A stretch of DNA of 64,000 nucleotides from Citrobacter sedlakii NBRC 105722 (lineage in GTDB: Bacteria; Pseudomonadota; Gammaproteobacteria; Enterobacterales; Enterobacteriaceae), in assembly GCF_000759835.1 (NCBI RefSeq), contig NZ_BBNB01000017.1, positions 61,396-125,395 of the forward strand, written 5' to 3'. Position numbers and translations under genes: made by a program. The notes under the pieces were generated by a model. That model had not been told where the DNA came from and ran no database searches. It saw nothing but the letters and a program-made list of their open reading frames with translations. Within the stretch, counting starts at the first letter, position 1. Every line of letters starts with the position of its first letter. This document shows positions 31,084-41,959 of the stretch, in pieces.

Positions 31084-31455
31084 TTATTGTCGGGCAAAAA
31101 CCTCTTTTGCGGCGAACAGCCCGTTTAGCGCAGCCGGAAATCCGGCGTAGACCGCCATCTGCATCATGACTTCAATGATTTCCGCCTGCGTGAGTCCGAC
31201 ATGTAAGGCGGCTTCGATATGCACTTTTAGCTGCGGCGCGGCGTTGCCCATGGCGGTTAATGCCGCGACCGTGGCGATTTCCCGACTGCGTAAATCCAGC
31301 TCTGAGCGGGAATAAATATCGCCAAACGGAAATTCAATCAGATAGCGGGCGAAGTCCGGCGCGATATCCCGCAAACTGTCGATAACCGCATCGCCGCCTT
31401 TACCGTCTACCTGTTGCAGCATCTGCCGGCCCTTTATAAAACGCTCGGAATACAT
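31084..31455 (-). CDS. Carboxymuconolactone decarboxylase (CMD/AhpD) family protein
   Basis: 123 residues from the ATG at 31455 (MYSERFIKGRQML), which follows CAGGAG. A longer frame upstream covers the divergent promoter and the lysR start and is not credible. Residues about 25-105 form the CMD domain, with the family helix SRSELDLRSREIATVAALTA and the conserved HVEAAL-like stretch (HIEAALHVGLTQAEI). The CxxC pair of AhpD-type peroxidases is absent, so a disulfide-based peroxidase role is unlikely. Homologues include 4-carboxymuconolactone decarboxylase and many proteins of unknown role. It is divergent from a LysR regulator, probably its controller. It is absent from this site in K-12. Confidence 0.85.
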   Translation of the reverse strand: MYSERFIKGRQMLQQVDGKGGDAVIDSLRDIAPDFARYLIEFPFGDIYSRSELDLRSREIATVAALTAMGNAAPQLKVHIEAALHVGLTQAEIIEVMMQMAVYAGFPAALNGLFAAKEVFARQ

Positions 31456-31518
31456 GGTCTTTTTCTCCTGGTGCACAGTATGTGGCGTGAGGATAGGATG
31501 TCCGAAAAAATATCGATA

Positions 31519-31547
31519 ATACCGTTTTCGTGATACCTTTTTGGTAT
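31519..31547. promoter_or_regulatory. LysR-type operator candidate between the CMD gene and lysR
   Basis: ATACC-TTTTT-GGTAT (31533-31547) is a perfect 15-bp palindrome of the T-N11-A class bound by LysR regulators. Another ATACC lies 14 bases upstream (31519-31523). The palindrome overlaps the first two bases of the regulator's ATG, which fits autorepression. Confidence 0.6.
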
Positions 31548-32433
31548 GACACCACCGCTGATACATGCTCTGGATATCCGTCTGCTGCGCTACTTTGCCG
31601 TGGTAGCAGAAGAGAACAACATGAGCCGTGCGGCGCAGCGATTGTTTATGTCGCAGCCCCCACTGAGTCGCCATATTCGCCAGCTTGAAGAACGGCTGGG
31701 GGTAACGCTTTTTGTTCGTCATACCAAAGGGTTAACGTTGACAGAAGAAGGGCGGCGGGTGCTTGAAATCGTCGGTCCTCTGCTGGAGATGCAGGAAAAA
31801 ACCTACGCGATGCTGCAACGGGTCGCACAACGCGGTGATCGCGCGCTACGACTGGGATTAAGCACCGCATTCGAACAAGGCGTGTTTGCACCGCTGGAAA
31901 CGCAGTTGCGCACGCGCGTGCAGCGACTGCATATCGTACGCCACGGATCGCCAGAACTTGCGCGCCTGGTGCGCCGGGGCAAGCTGGATGCCGCGCTGGT
32001 GGCGCTACCGCTGGAGACCGCCGGGCTCGCTGTTACGCCAGTAGACTGGCAGGAGCCGCTGATAGCCGCACTGCCCGCCAGCTGGCCGGAAGCGGAAACC
32101 GCCTCACTTTCCCTGAAGGGGCTGAACCACCGACCGTTATTCTGGTTTAAGCGTGAGCGCAATCCGGCGTTCTTTGACTACACGCGGAAAATTTTTCATC
32201 GCGCTGGCTATTTCCCCGCCTGTATAGAAGAACCGCTGGAGCACGATGTGCTGCTCGCCCGCATCGCCCACGGCGACGGTCTGAGTTTACTTCCCGCGTC
32301 GTTCGCCGCTATTCAGCGCCGGGGCGTAGTTTTCCGCCCGCTATGCAACGGTGAACTGACGCTTCAGGCTGGCCTGGCGACGCTGCCAGAGGACGTTGCG
32401 CGGTGGCAGTGGCTAGCGTCAGTCCGGTTCTGA
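31546..32433 (+). CDS. LysR-family transcriptional regulator
   Basis: 295 residues. The winged helix-turn-helix is at the N-terminus (LRYFAVVAEENNMSRAAQRLFMSQPPLSRHI, about 14-44, quoted in part: AAQRLFMSQPPLSRHI). A linker helix and a two-lobed effector domain of the type 2 periplasmic-binding fold follow. The ATG at 31546 is the only start, because an in-frame TGA lies five codons upstream. No good Shine-Dalgarno sequence precedes it. It is divergent from the CMD-family gene with a 90-base gap, the usual layout of a LysR regulator and its target. The ligand is unknown, possibly an aromatic or muconate-like acid given the CMD neighbour. Confidence 0.9.
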   Translation: MTPPLIHALDIRLLRYFAVVAEENNMSRAAQRLFMSQPPLSRHIRQLEERLGVTLFVRHTKGLTLTEEGRRVLEIVGPLLEMQEKTYAMLQRVAQRGDRALRLGLSTAFEQGVFAPLETQLRTRVQRLHIVRHGSPELARLVRRGKLDAALVALPLETAGLAVTPVDWQEPLIAALPASWPEAETASLSLKGLNHRPLFWFKRERNPAFFDYTRKIFHRAGYFPACIEEPLEHDVLLARIAHGDGLSLLPASFAAIQRRGVVFRPLCNGELTLQAGLATLPEDVARWQWLASVRF

Positions 32434-32537
32434 TACCGGGGTATCCCTGGCGTCATGAATTATTTTCATCTTCCCTGAGTTTTCCTCACCTTTTACGCTG
32501 ATTTTTAGGTTGACGGCATCGCACTTTTCCGTCATTT

Positions 32538-32569
32538 TTACATCTGGACGTCTAAACGGATAGATGTTC
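32538..32569 (+). promoter_or_regulatory. MetJ operator upstream of metF: four met boxes
   Basis: TTACATCT, GGACGTCT, AAACGGAT and AGATGTTC are four contiguous 8-bp units. The second matches the AGACGTCT consensus at seven of eight positions. They end 41 bases before the metF ATG. Confidence 0.82.
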
Positions 32570-32607
32570 ACAACACAACATATAATGACACGCGATTGAT
32601 GAGGTAA

Positions 32608-33501
<894 letters not shown>

Positions 33502-33509
33502 ATACCCCG

Positions 33510-33531
33510 GCCCTCCCTGGAGGGCTTTTTT
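33510..33531 (+). terminator. Intrinsic terminator of metF
   Basis: GCCCTC-CCTG-GAGGGC followed by TTTTTT, nine bases after the metF stop. Confidence 0.87.
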
Positions 33532-33576
33532 ACGCCTCGTTTTGATCCACATCTTGTTAACGTAAAATATAAAAGG

Positions 33577-33611
33577 TATCGACTATCGAATCTGTGGATT
33601 ATATCGACTAT
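33577..33611 (+). promoter_or_regulatory. Repeated half-sites upstream of katG, possible OxyR region
   Basis: The 10-mer TATCGACTAT occurs twice, at 33577-33586 and 33602-33611, 25 bases apart, about 60 bases before the katG ATG. The CTAT/ATAG elements are like the half-sites of OxyR operators, and E. coli katG is activated by OxyR, but the spacing does not clearly fit the four-element consensus. Confidence 0.45.
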
Positions 33612-33663
33612 ATCTAAGCTCCTGTGGTGTATATCGTAACGGTAACATTGAAAAGGGAGCTGA

Positions 33664-35847
<2,184 letters not shown>

Positions 35848-35860
35848 ATGTAAGCCTGGA

Positions 35861-35888
35861 TGCCGGATGGCGTTAGCGCCATCCGGCA
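35861..35888. repeat. Perfect REP-type palindrome between katG and gldA
   Basis: TGCCGGATGGCG-TTAG-CGCCATCCGGCA is a 12-bp perfect inverted repeat with a four-base loop in the convergent gap. It is likely a REP element serving as a common 3' end. In K-12, yijE and yijF lie between katG and gldA; here only this 49-base gap remains. Confidence 0.8.
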
Positions 35889-35896
35889 AACTCAAC

Positions 35897-37000
35897 TTAT
35901 TCCCACTCTTGCAGGTAGCGCTGACCGTATTGATCGGCCACCAGCAGGGCGGCATACACTTCGTCCGGCGTCGCACCGCCAGGCATGTTATGGATCGTTT
36001 CTCCTTCCGCACAGGCGGCTTCTGCCACAGTGCGCATTTTCGCCGGAATATCCTGTTTAATATCCAGTTGCGCCAGTGTGATTGGTAGACCGACGGAGTG
36101 ACACAGCGCGGCGACAGTTTCAATTTCTTCTACCGGGGCATTTTCCAGCACCAACTGCGTCAACGTACCAAACGCCACTTTTTCACCATGATAGTAATGA
36201 TGCGCATCAGGAATCGCCGTCAGGCCGTTATGAATCGCGTGGGCTGCCGCCAGACCTCCACTTTCAAAACCGACGCCGCTCAGGTAGGTGTTCGCTTCGA
36301 TTACGCGCTCAAGAGCGGGCGTCACAACGTGCTGCTCGGCGGCCAGCATCGCTTTTTCGCCCTCTTCCAGCAGCGTGTTGTAGCACAGCTCAGCCAGCGC
36401 CAGCGCGGCCTGGGTGCATTTCCCTCCCGCCATGGTAACCGCGCCGCTACGTGAACAAGCGCGCGCTTCAAACCAGGTTGCCAGCGCATCGCCAATACCT
36501 GCGGCTAACAAACGCGCCGGGGCGCCAGCGACAATTTTAGTGTCGACGATCACCATGTGCGGGTTATGCGGCAGCATCAGATAACGGTCGAATTCTCCGG
36601 CGTCGGTGTAGATAACGGACAGGGCGCTGCATGGCGCATCGGTGGAGGCAATCGTCGGCGCGATAGCGACCGGTACGTTCATAAAATGTGCAAGCGCTTT
36701 TGCGGTATCAAGCGTTTTACCCCCGCCGATGCCGAGCACTGCCGCACATTGCGCTTTTTCAGCCACGTCGCGCAGTCGGTCAATCTCGTTCTGGGAACAT
36801 TCGCCGCCAAACGGTGCGATTTCCAGCGTCAGTCCGGCGTCCTGGATGCTTTTTTCCAGCGCGCTCTGGGCAAAACCCAGAACAAATTTGTCGCCGACAA
36901 CCAGCCAGCGTTCCGCCAGCGGCTTGAGGTAGTCGCCAAGACGTGTGATGACATCTGCTCCCTGGATGTATTTACCAGGTGATTGAATAATGCGATCCAT
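35897..37000 (-). CDS. gldA: Glycerol dehydrogenase / hydroxyacetone reductase GldA
   Basis: 367 residues, a zinc-dependent NAD+ alcohol dehydrogenase of the iron-ADH fold. It interconverts glycerol and dihydroxyacetone and reduces hydroxyacetone to 1,2-propanediol. The nucleotide loop [13 protein letters not shown] is at about 92-104. Zinc ligands are the aspartate in [14 protein letters not shown] (about 171) and histidines in [12 protein letters not shown] (about 254) and [10 protein letters not shown] (about 271). It is the last gene of fsaB-gldA on the minus strand, 12 bases after fsaB. In the anhydro-sugar pathway proposed for this locus it reduces the hydroxyacetone released by FsaB. 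Confidence 0.97.
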   Translation of the reverse strand: MDRIIQSPGKYIQGADVITRLGDYLKPLAERWLVVGDKFVLGFAQSALEKSIQDAGLTLEIAPFGGECSQNEIDRLRDVAEKAQCAAVLGIGGGKTLDTAKALAHFMNVPVAIAPTIASTDAPCSALSVIYTDAGEFDRYLMLPHNPHMVIVDTKIVAGAPARLLAAGIGDALATWFEARACSRSGAVTMAGGKCTQAALALAELCYNTLLEEGEKAMLAAEQHVVTPALERVIEANTYLSGVGFESGGLAAAHAIHNGLTAIPDAHHYYHGEKVAFGTLTQLVLENAPVEEIETVAALCHSVGLPITLAQLDIKQDIPAKMRTVAEAACAEGETIHNMPGGATPDEVYAALLVADQYGQRYLQEWE

Positions 37001-37012
37001 ACGTTATCCCCT

Positions 37013-37675
37013 TTACAGGTTGATGTTTCCGAAAGCGTTTTTCCAGTCTTGCTCAAACTTCTCAATAGCCGACTGTACCGCAGGGGTATCAAGCATTTGT
37101 TGCGCTACATCTAAAGGAAGGGTGATCGCTTCGCAACCTGCCAGCAAACAGTCCAGCGCCTGGCGGGGGGTTTTGAAACTGGCCGCCAGCACTTTGCTGT
37201 CCGGGGCATGCAGTTCCAGCAGCGTTTGCAGTTCCTGCACCGTACGGATGCCGTCTCCGCCCTGCGCGTCGACGCGGTTGACGTAGGGCGCGACGTATTT
37301 TGCGCCTGCCAGCGCGGCCAGCAGCCCCTGCGATGCGCTGTAGACGGCGGTGCCGAGCGTGGTAATCCCTTCGGTTTTCAACTGCTTGATTGCGGCCAGT
37401 CCTTCGGACGTCACCGGGATTTTCACCACAATGCCCGGTATGGCGTTGTTCAGTCGCTTCGCTTCGCTCACCATGCCCTGCGCGTCGCGGCTCATGGTCT
37501 GGGCAAACAGAATGCCGGTTTCGCCAATGGCGTTTTGTAAGCGAGGCAGCACATCCCAAACAGACTCTTTACTTGCCGCCACAATGCTCGGGTTGGTGGT
37601 CACGCCCGCAATCGGGAAGATGCGCGCCAGACGTTCGACTTCCCGCACATTGGCGGTATCTAAATACAGCTCCAT
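37013..37675 (-). CDS. fsaB: Fructose-6-phosphate aldolase FsaB (TalC)
   Basis: 220 residues, a decameric class I aldolase of the short transaldolase-like family. The Schiff-base lysine is K85 in [13 protein letters not shown]28, T26 and T27 in [10 protein letters not shown], and DTANV at the N-terminus, fit the active site. It cleaves fructose 6-phosphate, and more efficiently 1-deoxyfructose 6-phosphate, to glyceraldehyde 3-phosphate plus dihydroxyacetone or hydroxyacetone. It lies between ptsA (11-base gap) and gldA on the same strand, consistent with a ptsA-fsaB-gldA operon. Confidence 0.97.
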   Translation of the reverse strand: MELYLDTANVREVERLARIFPIAGVTTNPSIVAASKESVWDVLPRLQNAIGETGILFAQTMSRDAQGMVSEAKRLNNAIPGIVVKIPVTSEGLAAIKQLKTEGITTLGTAVYSASQGLLAALAGAKYVAPYVNRVDAQGGDGIRTVQELQTLLELHAPDSKVLAASFKTPRQALDCLLAGCEAITLPLDVAQQMLDTPAVQSAIEKFEQDWKNAFGNINL

Positions 37676-37686
37676 TTTCCTTCCTC

Positions 37687-40188
37687 TCAGAGTTCAAGTT
37701 CATGTTGCAGCAGACTGGCGATGGCGTCGGCGGACGCGGCGTTCACCAGCGCGTTACGAAATTCTTCATGCATAATCCGGCGGGCCAGGCGCGAGAAAAT
37801 GCGCATATGCTGATCGCCAGCGGCGTGTTTGTTGAGTGTGAGCATGATGATGAACTGCGCATCGTCGTCTCCCCAACGCACCGGCGCGTTGAGGCGCGCC
37901 ACGCTGATGGTCGATTGCTCAATGTGTTCAGACTTGCTGTGTGGAATGGCGAAGCTAAAGCCCAAACCGGTGGAGAATACTGCTTCGCGTGCCCAGAGAT
38001 CGGCTTCCAGTTTGCGTGGATAGCGGCAACGGCCCGCCAGCAATAAGTTGTCGGTCATTCCTTTGATCACCTCCTCTTTACTGCGCCAGTCGCTGTCAAG
38101 CCGGATGCACTCGGCGGTGACCAGCGGGGCGTCCTGCTGGCTCATGCGGAACTGCGCCAGCAAATGTTCCACTTCCAGCGACGTACGGCAGGCCATCGCC
38201 TGATTCAGCAACTGGCGACAGGCACGGCTGTCCAGTTGCGCCATCCGCGCTTTAGCGGCGGGGATTGACGGTGCGCTCATGCTGATTTCATCCAGGCCTA
38301 ACCCCACGAGCAGCGGCAGTACGGAGCCTTTGGCGCCCAGTTCGCCACACAGGCCAATCCATTTTCCCTGGCGATGCACCGCCTGCACCGCGTAGTCCAG
38401 CGCGCGTAAAAAGGCTGGATTCAGGCTGTTGTAGTGGCGGGTGACTTTGGCGTTATCGCGATCGACGGCCAGCAGATATTGCGTCAGGTCGTTGCTGCCG
38501 ATGCTGAAGAAATCAATTTCTTCGCAGCACTGGTCGATAATGAACATTACCGACGGCACTTCCAGCATAATGCCAAGAGGGATTTTCTCATCGAACGGGA
38601 TGTGTTCATTGCGTAACTGCTGTTTGGCTTCCGCCAGTTTCTCTTTGACCCACAGGATCTCCTCCATGGAGGAGATCATCGGAATCATGATCTTCAGACT
38701 GCCGTGGGCGGATGCGCGCAGAATCGATCGCAGTTGGGTGGTAAACAGCGCGGCGTATTCTTCGTAGATGCGTACAGCGCGATAGCCGAGGAACGGGTTG
38801 GCTTCGGCAGGAATGTTCAGGTAGTCCACCGGCTTATCGCCGCCGATGTCCATTGTGCGCACGATAATGCTGCGTCCCCGCGCGGACTCCAGCGCCTGGC
38901 AAAAAATATTGTATAACTCGTTTTCGTCCGGCGCGCTGGCGCGATCCATATACAGCATTTCCGTGCGGAACAGACCGACCGCTTCCGCACCGTTACTGAA
39001 TGCCGCCTGGGCTTCAACGGCGTGGGCGATGTTAGCGGCGACTTCCATCCGGATGCCGTCAGCGGTGCGCGCTTCCTGCGTCAGCCAGATGCGCTGCTGT
39101 TCACGCAGCGTCTCCTGTACCCGGGCTTCTTGTTGATAATAGCGCTCGATGGCTTCGCTCGGCGACACCACTACCGCGCCTGCGTTTCCGTCGATATACA
39201 CTTTCTGATGCCGCCACGGTGTTAAGGCCTCTGTCTCTACGCCCACCAGCGTCGGGATATTGAACGAGCGGGCGAGAATGACCGTGTGCGACGTGGTGCC
39301 GCCGCTTTTTAACAACAACCCTTTCAGGTACGTTTTATCCAGCTCCAGAAACTGGCTTGGCGTCAGTTCGTCCGCCATACACACGGCTGGCTGGGTCAGT
39401 TGGCCCGGCGGCGGAAAACGTGTTTCGCCGTAAATATGCTGTAACAGCTGGAAGCAGACGTCACGGACATCCAGCGCGCGTTCCTGCAGATAACTGCTGC
39501 TGGAACGGGCGAATTCGTCGCAGAAATGGTTCGCACTTTCGACAATCGCCTGCGCGCAGCTTAAGCCGCGCGAAACGCCAGCCAGCAGATGCTGACGCAG
39601 GGATGCGTCGCTTGCCAGTGAACGGTGGGCTTCCAGAATCGCGCTGGTAGGACCGTCACTGTCCAGCAAACGGAACGCAATGTTTTTCGTTAACAACGTC
39701 AGACCGCGATCCAGCGCTGACTGTTCCTGCTCCACGTCTTTCGCTGCTGGAAGTTCGCCGAGCGCGTTAAGATCCAGCGAAGAGAGAGGAGTCAGCACGC
39801 CACCCGCGCTACCGTTGCAGACGGGGCGGGCGCGGAATAACTGCGGGTTAAGGTGAGTCAGCGAGGCCGGAAGCGCGTCTAATTCACGGTTATTAACCTC
39901 TGCGAGCGGCGCATCGCAATGCGGAAATTCATCGCGTAGCCACTGATTCAGTCGTTGGTGGGCATTGGCTTCATCTGCGCCGGTAATCAGCAACTGGCAA
40001 CGGTCGCCTGCCAGCGTGTCGGTGCCGATCAGCGACAGCGCGCTTTTGGCGTTACCTTTTCGGCCAGTGCGCAGATTGTGCCATTCAATCTGAGACGTAA
40101 AGGTATTGCACAGCGTTTCCACGTGGCTTGCCGGGCGCGCATGGACGCCATTGGGCAGTTCACAGGTAAATTCCACAATCAGGGCCAT
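37687..40188 (-). CDS. ptsA: Multiphosphoryl transfer protein PtsA (HPr-EI-EIIA fusion)
   Basis: 833 residues, the same as E. coli PtsA. Three PTS modules are fused. The N-terminal HPr-like domain (about 1-90) has the phospho-histidine H16 in [11 protein letters not shown]. An enzyme I domain (about 115-670) has the phospho-histidine in [13 protein letters not shown] (about 296-308), and the PEP-binding barrel includes [11 protein letters not shown] and [15 protein letters not shown]. The C-terminal EIIA-Fru/Mtl domain (about 690-833) has histidine in [11 protein letters not shown]. It can therefore carry phosphate from PEP to the FrwB/FrwD EIIB units without PtsH or PtsI. It is divergent from frwC across a 308-base regulatory gap. 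Confidence 0.97.
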   Translation of the reverse strand: MALIVEFTCELPNGVHARPASHVETLCNTFTSQIEWHNLRTGRKGNAKSALSLIGTDTLAGDRCQLLITGADEANAHQRLNQWLRDEFPHCDAPLAEVNNRELDALPASLTHLNPQLFRARPVCNGSAGGVLTPLSSLDLNALGELPAAKDVEQEQSALDRGLTLLTKNIAFRLLDSDGPTSAILEAHRSLASDASLRQHLLAGVSRGLSCAQAIVESANHFCDEFARSSSSYLQERALDVRDVCFQLLQHIYGETRFPPPGQLTQPAVCMADELTPSQFLELDKTYLKGLLLKSGGTTSHTVILARSFNIPTLVGVETEALTPWRHQKVYIDGNAGAVVVSPSEAIERYYQQEARVQETLREQQRIWLTQEARTADGIRMEVAANIAHAVEAQAAFSNGAEAVGLFRTEMLYMDRASAPDENELYNIFCQALESARGRSIIVRTMDIGGDKPVDYLNIPAEANPFLGYRAVRIYEEYAALFTTQLRSILRASAHGSLKIMIPMISSMEEILWVKEKLAEAKQQLRNEHIPFDEKIPLGIMLEVPSVMFIIDQCCEEIDFFSIGSNDLTQYLLAVDRDNAKVTRHYNSLNPAFLRALDYAVQAVHRQGKWIGLCGELGAKGSVLPLLVGLGLDEISMSAPSIPAAKARMAQLDSRACRQLLNQAMACRTSLEVEHLLAQFRMSQQDAPLVTAECIRLDSDWRSKEEVIKGMTDNLLLAGRCRYPRKLEADLWAREAVFSTGLGFSFAIPHSKSEHIEQSTISVARLNAPVRWGDDDAQFIIMLTLNKHAAGDQHMRIFSRLARRIMHEEFRNALVNAASADAIASLLQHELEL

Positions 40189-40297
40189 TGCCTCTCTCCC
40201 ATAACGGATTTCTGCTTACAGGATAAAAGGGCTTGGTTGAGCTCTGCCATGTGACAAATCTGCCAAAAACTGGATAAATGTAATGTAAGGTGAAAAG

Positions 40298-40313
40298 TGC
40301 GAGTCGCCTCACA
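40298..40313. promoter_or_regulatory. CRP-like site between ptsA and frwC
   Basis: TGCGA-GTCGCC-TCACA differs from the CRP consensus TGTGA-N6-TCACA at one position and is centred about 190 bases before frwC. It fits carbon-catabolite control of a PTS locus. It is identified by eye only. Confidence 0.55.
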
Positions 40314-40367
40314 ACTCGACGCGTTAGCTGTCATCTGTCGTAGAGTAGAAGTTATGAGGCGGATCGC

Positions 40368-40392
40368 ATTTTTGTACTGATATTACAAAAAT
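40368..40392. promoter_or_regulatory. Perfect inverted repeat upstream of frwC, candidate operator
   Basis: ATTTTTGTA-CTGATAT-TACAAAAAT is a 9-bp perfect inverted repeat with a seven-base spacer, 104 bases before the frwC start. It is A/T-rich and without a U-tract context for termination, so it is more likely a protein-binding site. The binding regulator is unknown. Confidence 0.6.
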
Positions 40393-40496
40393 CCAGTAAA
40401 TGGCCTTTTTATCCACTGTCTGCGTCGCTGCGGATTGCCTATTGTTTGCCACAACAACGTTATGGATATGGGCTTTCACTGGCCCGGGAGCGACGT

Positions 40497-41576
40497 ATGA
40501 AAGAGTTGGTGCAGATCCTGAAAAATACCCGTCAGCATCTGATGACGGGGGTGTCGCATATGATCCCCTTTGTTGTCGCGGGCGGCATCTTGCTGGCGGT
40601 CTCCGTCATGCTGTATGGCAAAGGTGCGGTGCCGGATGCCGCAACTGACCCGAATCTGAAGAAACTGTTCGACATCGGCGTCGCCGGGCTGACGCTGATG
40701 GTGCCTTTCCTCGCCGCGTATATAGGTTATTCCATAGCTGAACGTTCCGCGCTGGCGCCCTGCGCGATTGGCGCCTGGGTGGGCAACAGCTTTGGCGCCG
40801 GGTTTTTTGGTGCGCTGATTGCCGGGATTATCGGCGGTATCGTGGTGCATTACCTGAAAAAAATCCCGGTGCATAAGGTGCTGCGTTCGGTCATGCCGAT
40901 CTTCGTTATCCCTATCATCGGCACCTTTATCACCGCGGGTATCATGATGTGGGGGCTGGGTGAGCCGGTGGGCGCACTGACCAGCAGCCTGACGCAATGG
41001 TTACAAGGGATGCAGCAAGGCAGCATCGTCATGCTAGCGGTCATTATGGGGCTGATGCTGGCCTTTGATATGGGCGGTCCGGTGAACAAGGTGGCCTATG
41101 CCTTCATGCTCATCTGCGTAGCGCAGGGGGTCTATACCGTCGTGGCGATTGCCGCCGTCGCAATCTGCGTACCGCCGCTGGGCTTAGGGCTGGCGACGCT
41201 GCTGGGGCGTAAAAACTTCTCTTCTGAAGAACGCGAAGCCGGAAAAGCGGCGCTGGTGATGGGCTGTGTGGGCGTCACCGAAGGGGCGATACCGTTTGCC
41301 GCCGCTGACCCGCTGCGCGTGATCCCCTCCATCATGCTCGGTTCTGCCTGCGGCGCGGTTACCGCCGCGCTGTTCGGCGCGCAGTGCTACGCCGGTTGGG
41401 GCGGGTTAATCGTGTTGCCGGTGGTAGAAGGAAAACTGGGGTATATCGCTGCGGTTGTGGTTGGCGCGCTCGTTACTGCGCTCTGCGTGAACGTACTGAA
41501 AAGCCTGGCGCGGAAGAATATCTCTCAGGCCGATGAAAAAGAAGACGATCTCGATTTAGATTTTGAAATGAATTAA
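40497..41576 (+). CDS. frwC: PTS fructose-like EIIC component FrwC
   Basis: 359 residues from the ATG at 40497 (MKELVQILKNTRQHLMTGVS), supported by GGGAG seven bases upstream. The frame extends 17 codons further without similarity. It is an inner-membrane permease of the fructose-mannitol EIIC family, with about nine to ten membrane helices and the signature GVTEGAIPFAAADPLRVIPS (about 271-290) that contributes to the sugar site. It translocates and, with FrwB/FrwD and PtsA, phosphorylates its sugar. It is the first gene of frwC-frwB-pflD-pflC-frwD. Confidence 0.97.
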   Translation: MKELVQILKNTRQHLMTGVSHMIPFVVAGGILLAVSVMLYGKGAVPDAATDPNLKKLFDIGVAGLTLMVPFLAAYIGYSIAERSALAPCAIGAWVGNSFGAGFFGALIAGIIGGIVVHYLKKIPVHKVLRSVMPIFVIPIIGTFITAGIMMWGLGEPVGALTSSLTQWLQGMQQGSIVMLAVIMGLMLAFDMGGPVNKVAYAFMLICVAQGVYTVVAIAAVAICVPPLGLGLATLLGRKNFSSEEREAGKAALVMGCVGVTEGAIPFAAADPLRVIPSIMLGSACGAVTAALFGAQCYAGWGGLIVLPVVEGKLGYIAAVVVGALVTALCVNVLKSLARKNISQADEKEDDLDLDFEMN

Positions 41577-41590
41577 GTGAGGAATAAACC

Positions 41591-41911
41591 ATGACGAAAA
41601 TTATTGTCGTGACCGCATGCCCTTCTGGCGTTGCGCATACCTATATGGCAGCCGAAGCGCTGGAAAGCGCTGCGAAAGCCAAGGGGTGGGAAGTGAAAGT
41701 GGAGACCCAGGGTTCGATTGGCCTGGAAAACGAACTGACGCCAGACGACGTGGCGAGCGCGGATATGGTGATCCTGACCAAAGATATCGGCATTAAGTTT
41801 GAAGAGCGTTTTGCCGGGAAGACCATCGTGCGCGTCAACATCAGCGATGCGGTTAAACGTGCCGACGCCATCATGAATAAGATTGACGCGCATCTGGCGC
41901 AAACCGCGTAA
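41591..41911 (+). CDS. frwB: PTS fructose-like EIIB component FrwB
   Basis: 106 residues, a soluble PTS EIIB of the fructose type. The phospho-cysteine is C10 in VVTACPSGVAHTYMAAEAL. It accepts phosphate from the EIIA domain of PtsA and passes it to the sugar at FrwC. AGTGAGGAATAAACC gives a good ribosome site. It is 14 bases after frwC and 48 bases before pflD. Confidence 0.97.
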   Translation: MTKIIVVTACPSGVAHTYMAAEALESAAKAKGWEVKVETQGSIGLENELTPDDVASADMVILTKDIGIKFEERFAGKTIVRVNISDAVKRADAIMNKIDAHLAQTA

Positions 41912-41959
41912 CCGTTTTTGGATTTAAGAGCCTGATGGTCAGGCTTCAGGGAGTTCCTT

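Noticed and set aside
31456..31722. N-terminal extension of the CMD-family protein to 212 residues
   Set aside because: The extension crosses the divergent promoter and the lysR start. The ATG at 31455 has a good ribosome site and gives the family's usual length.
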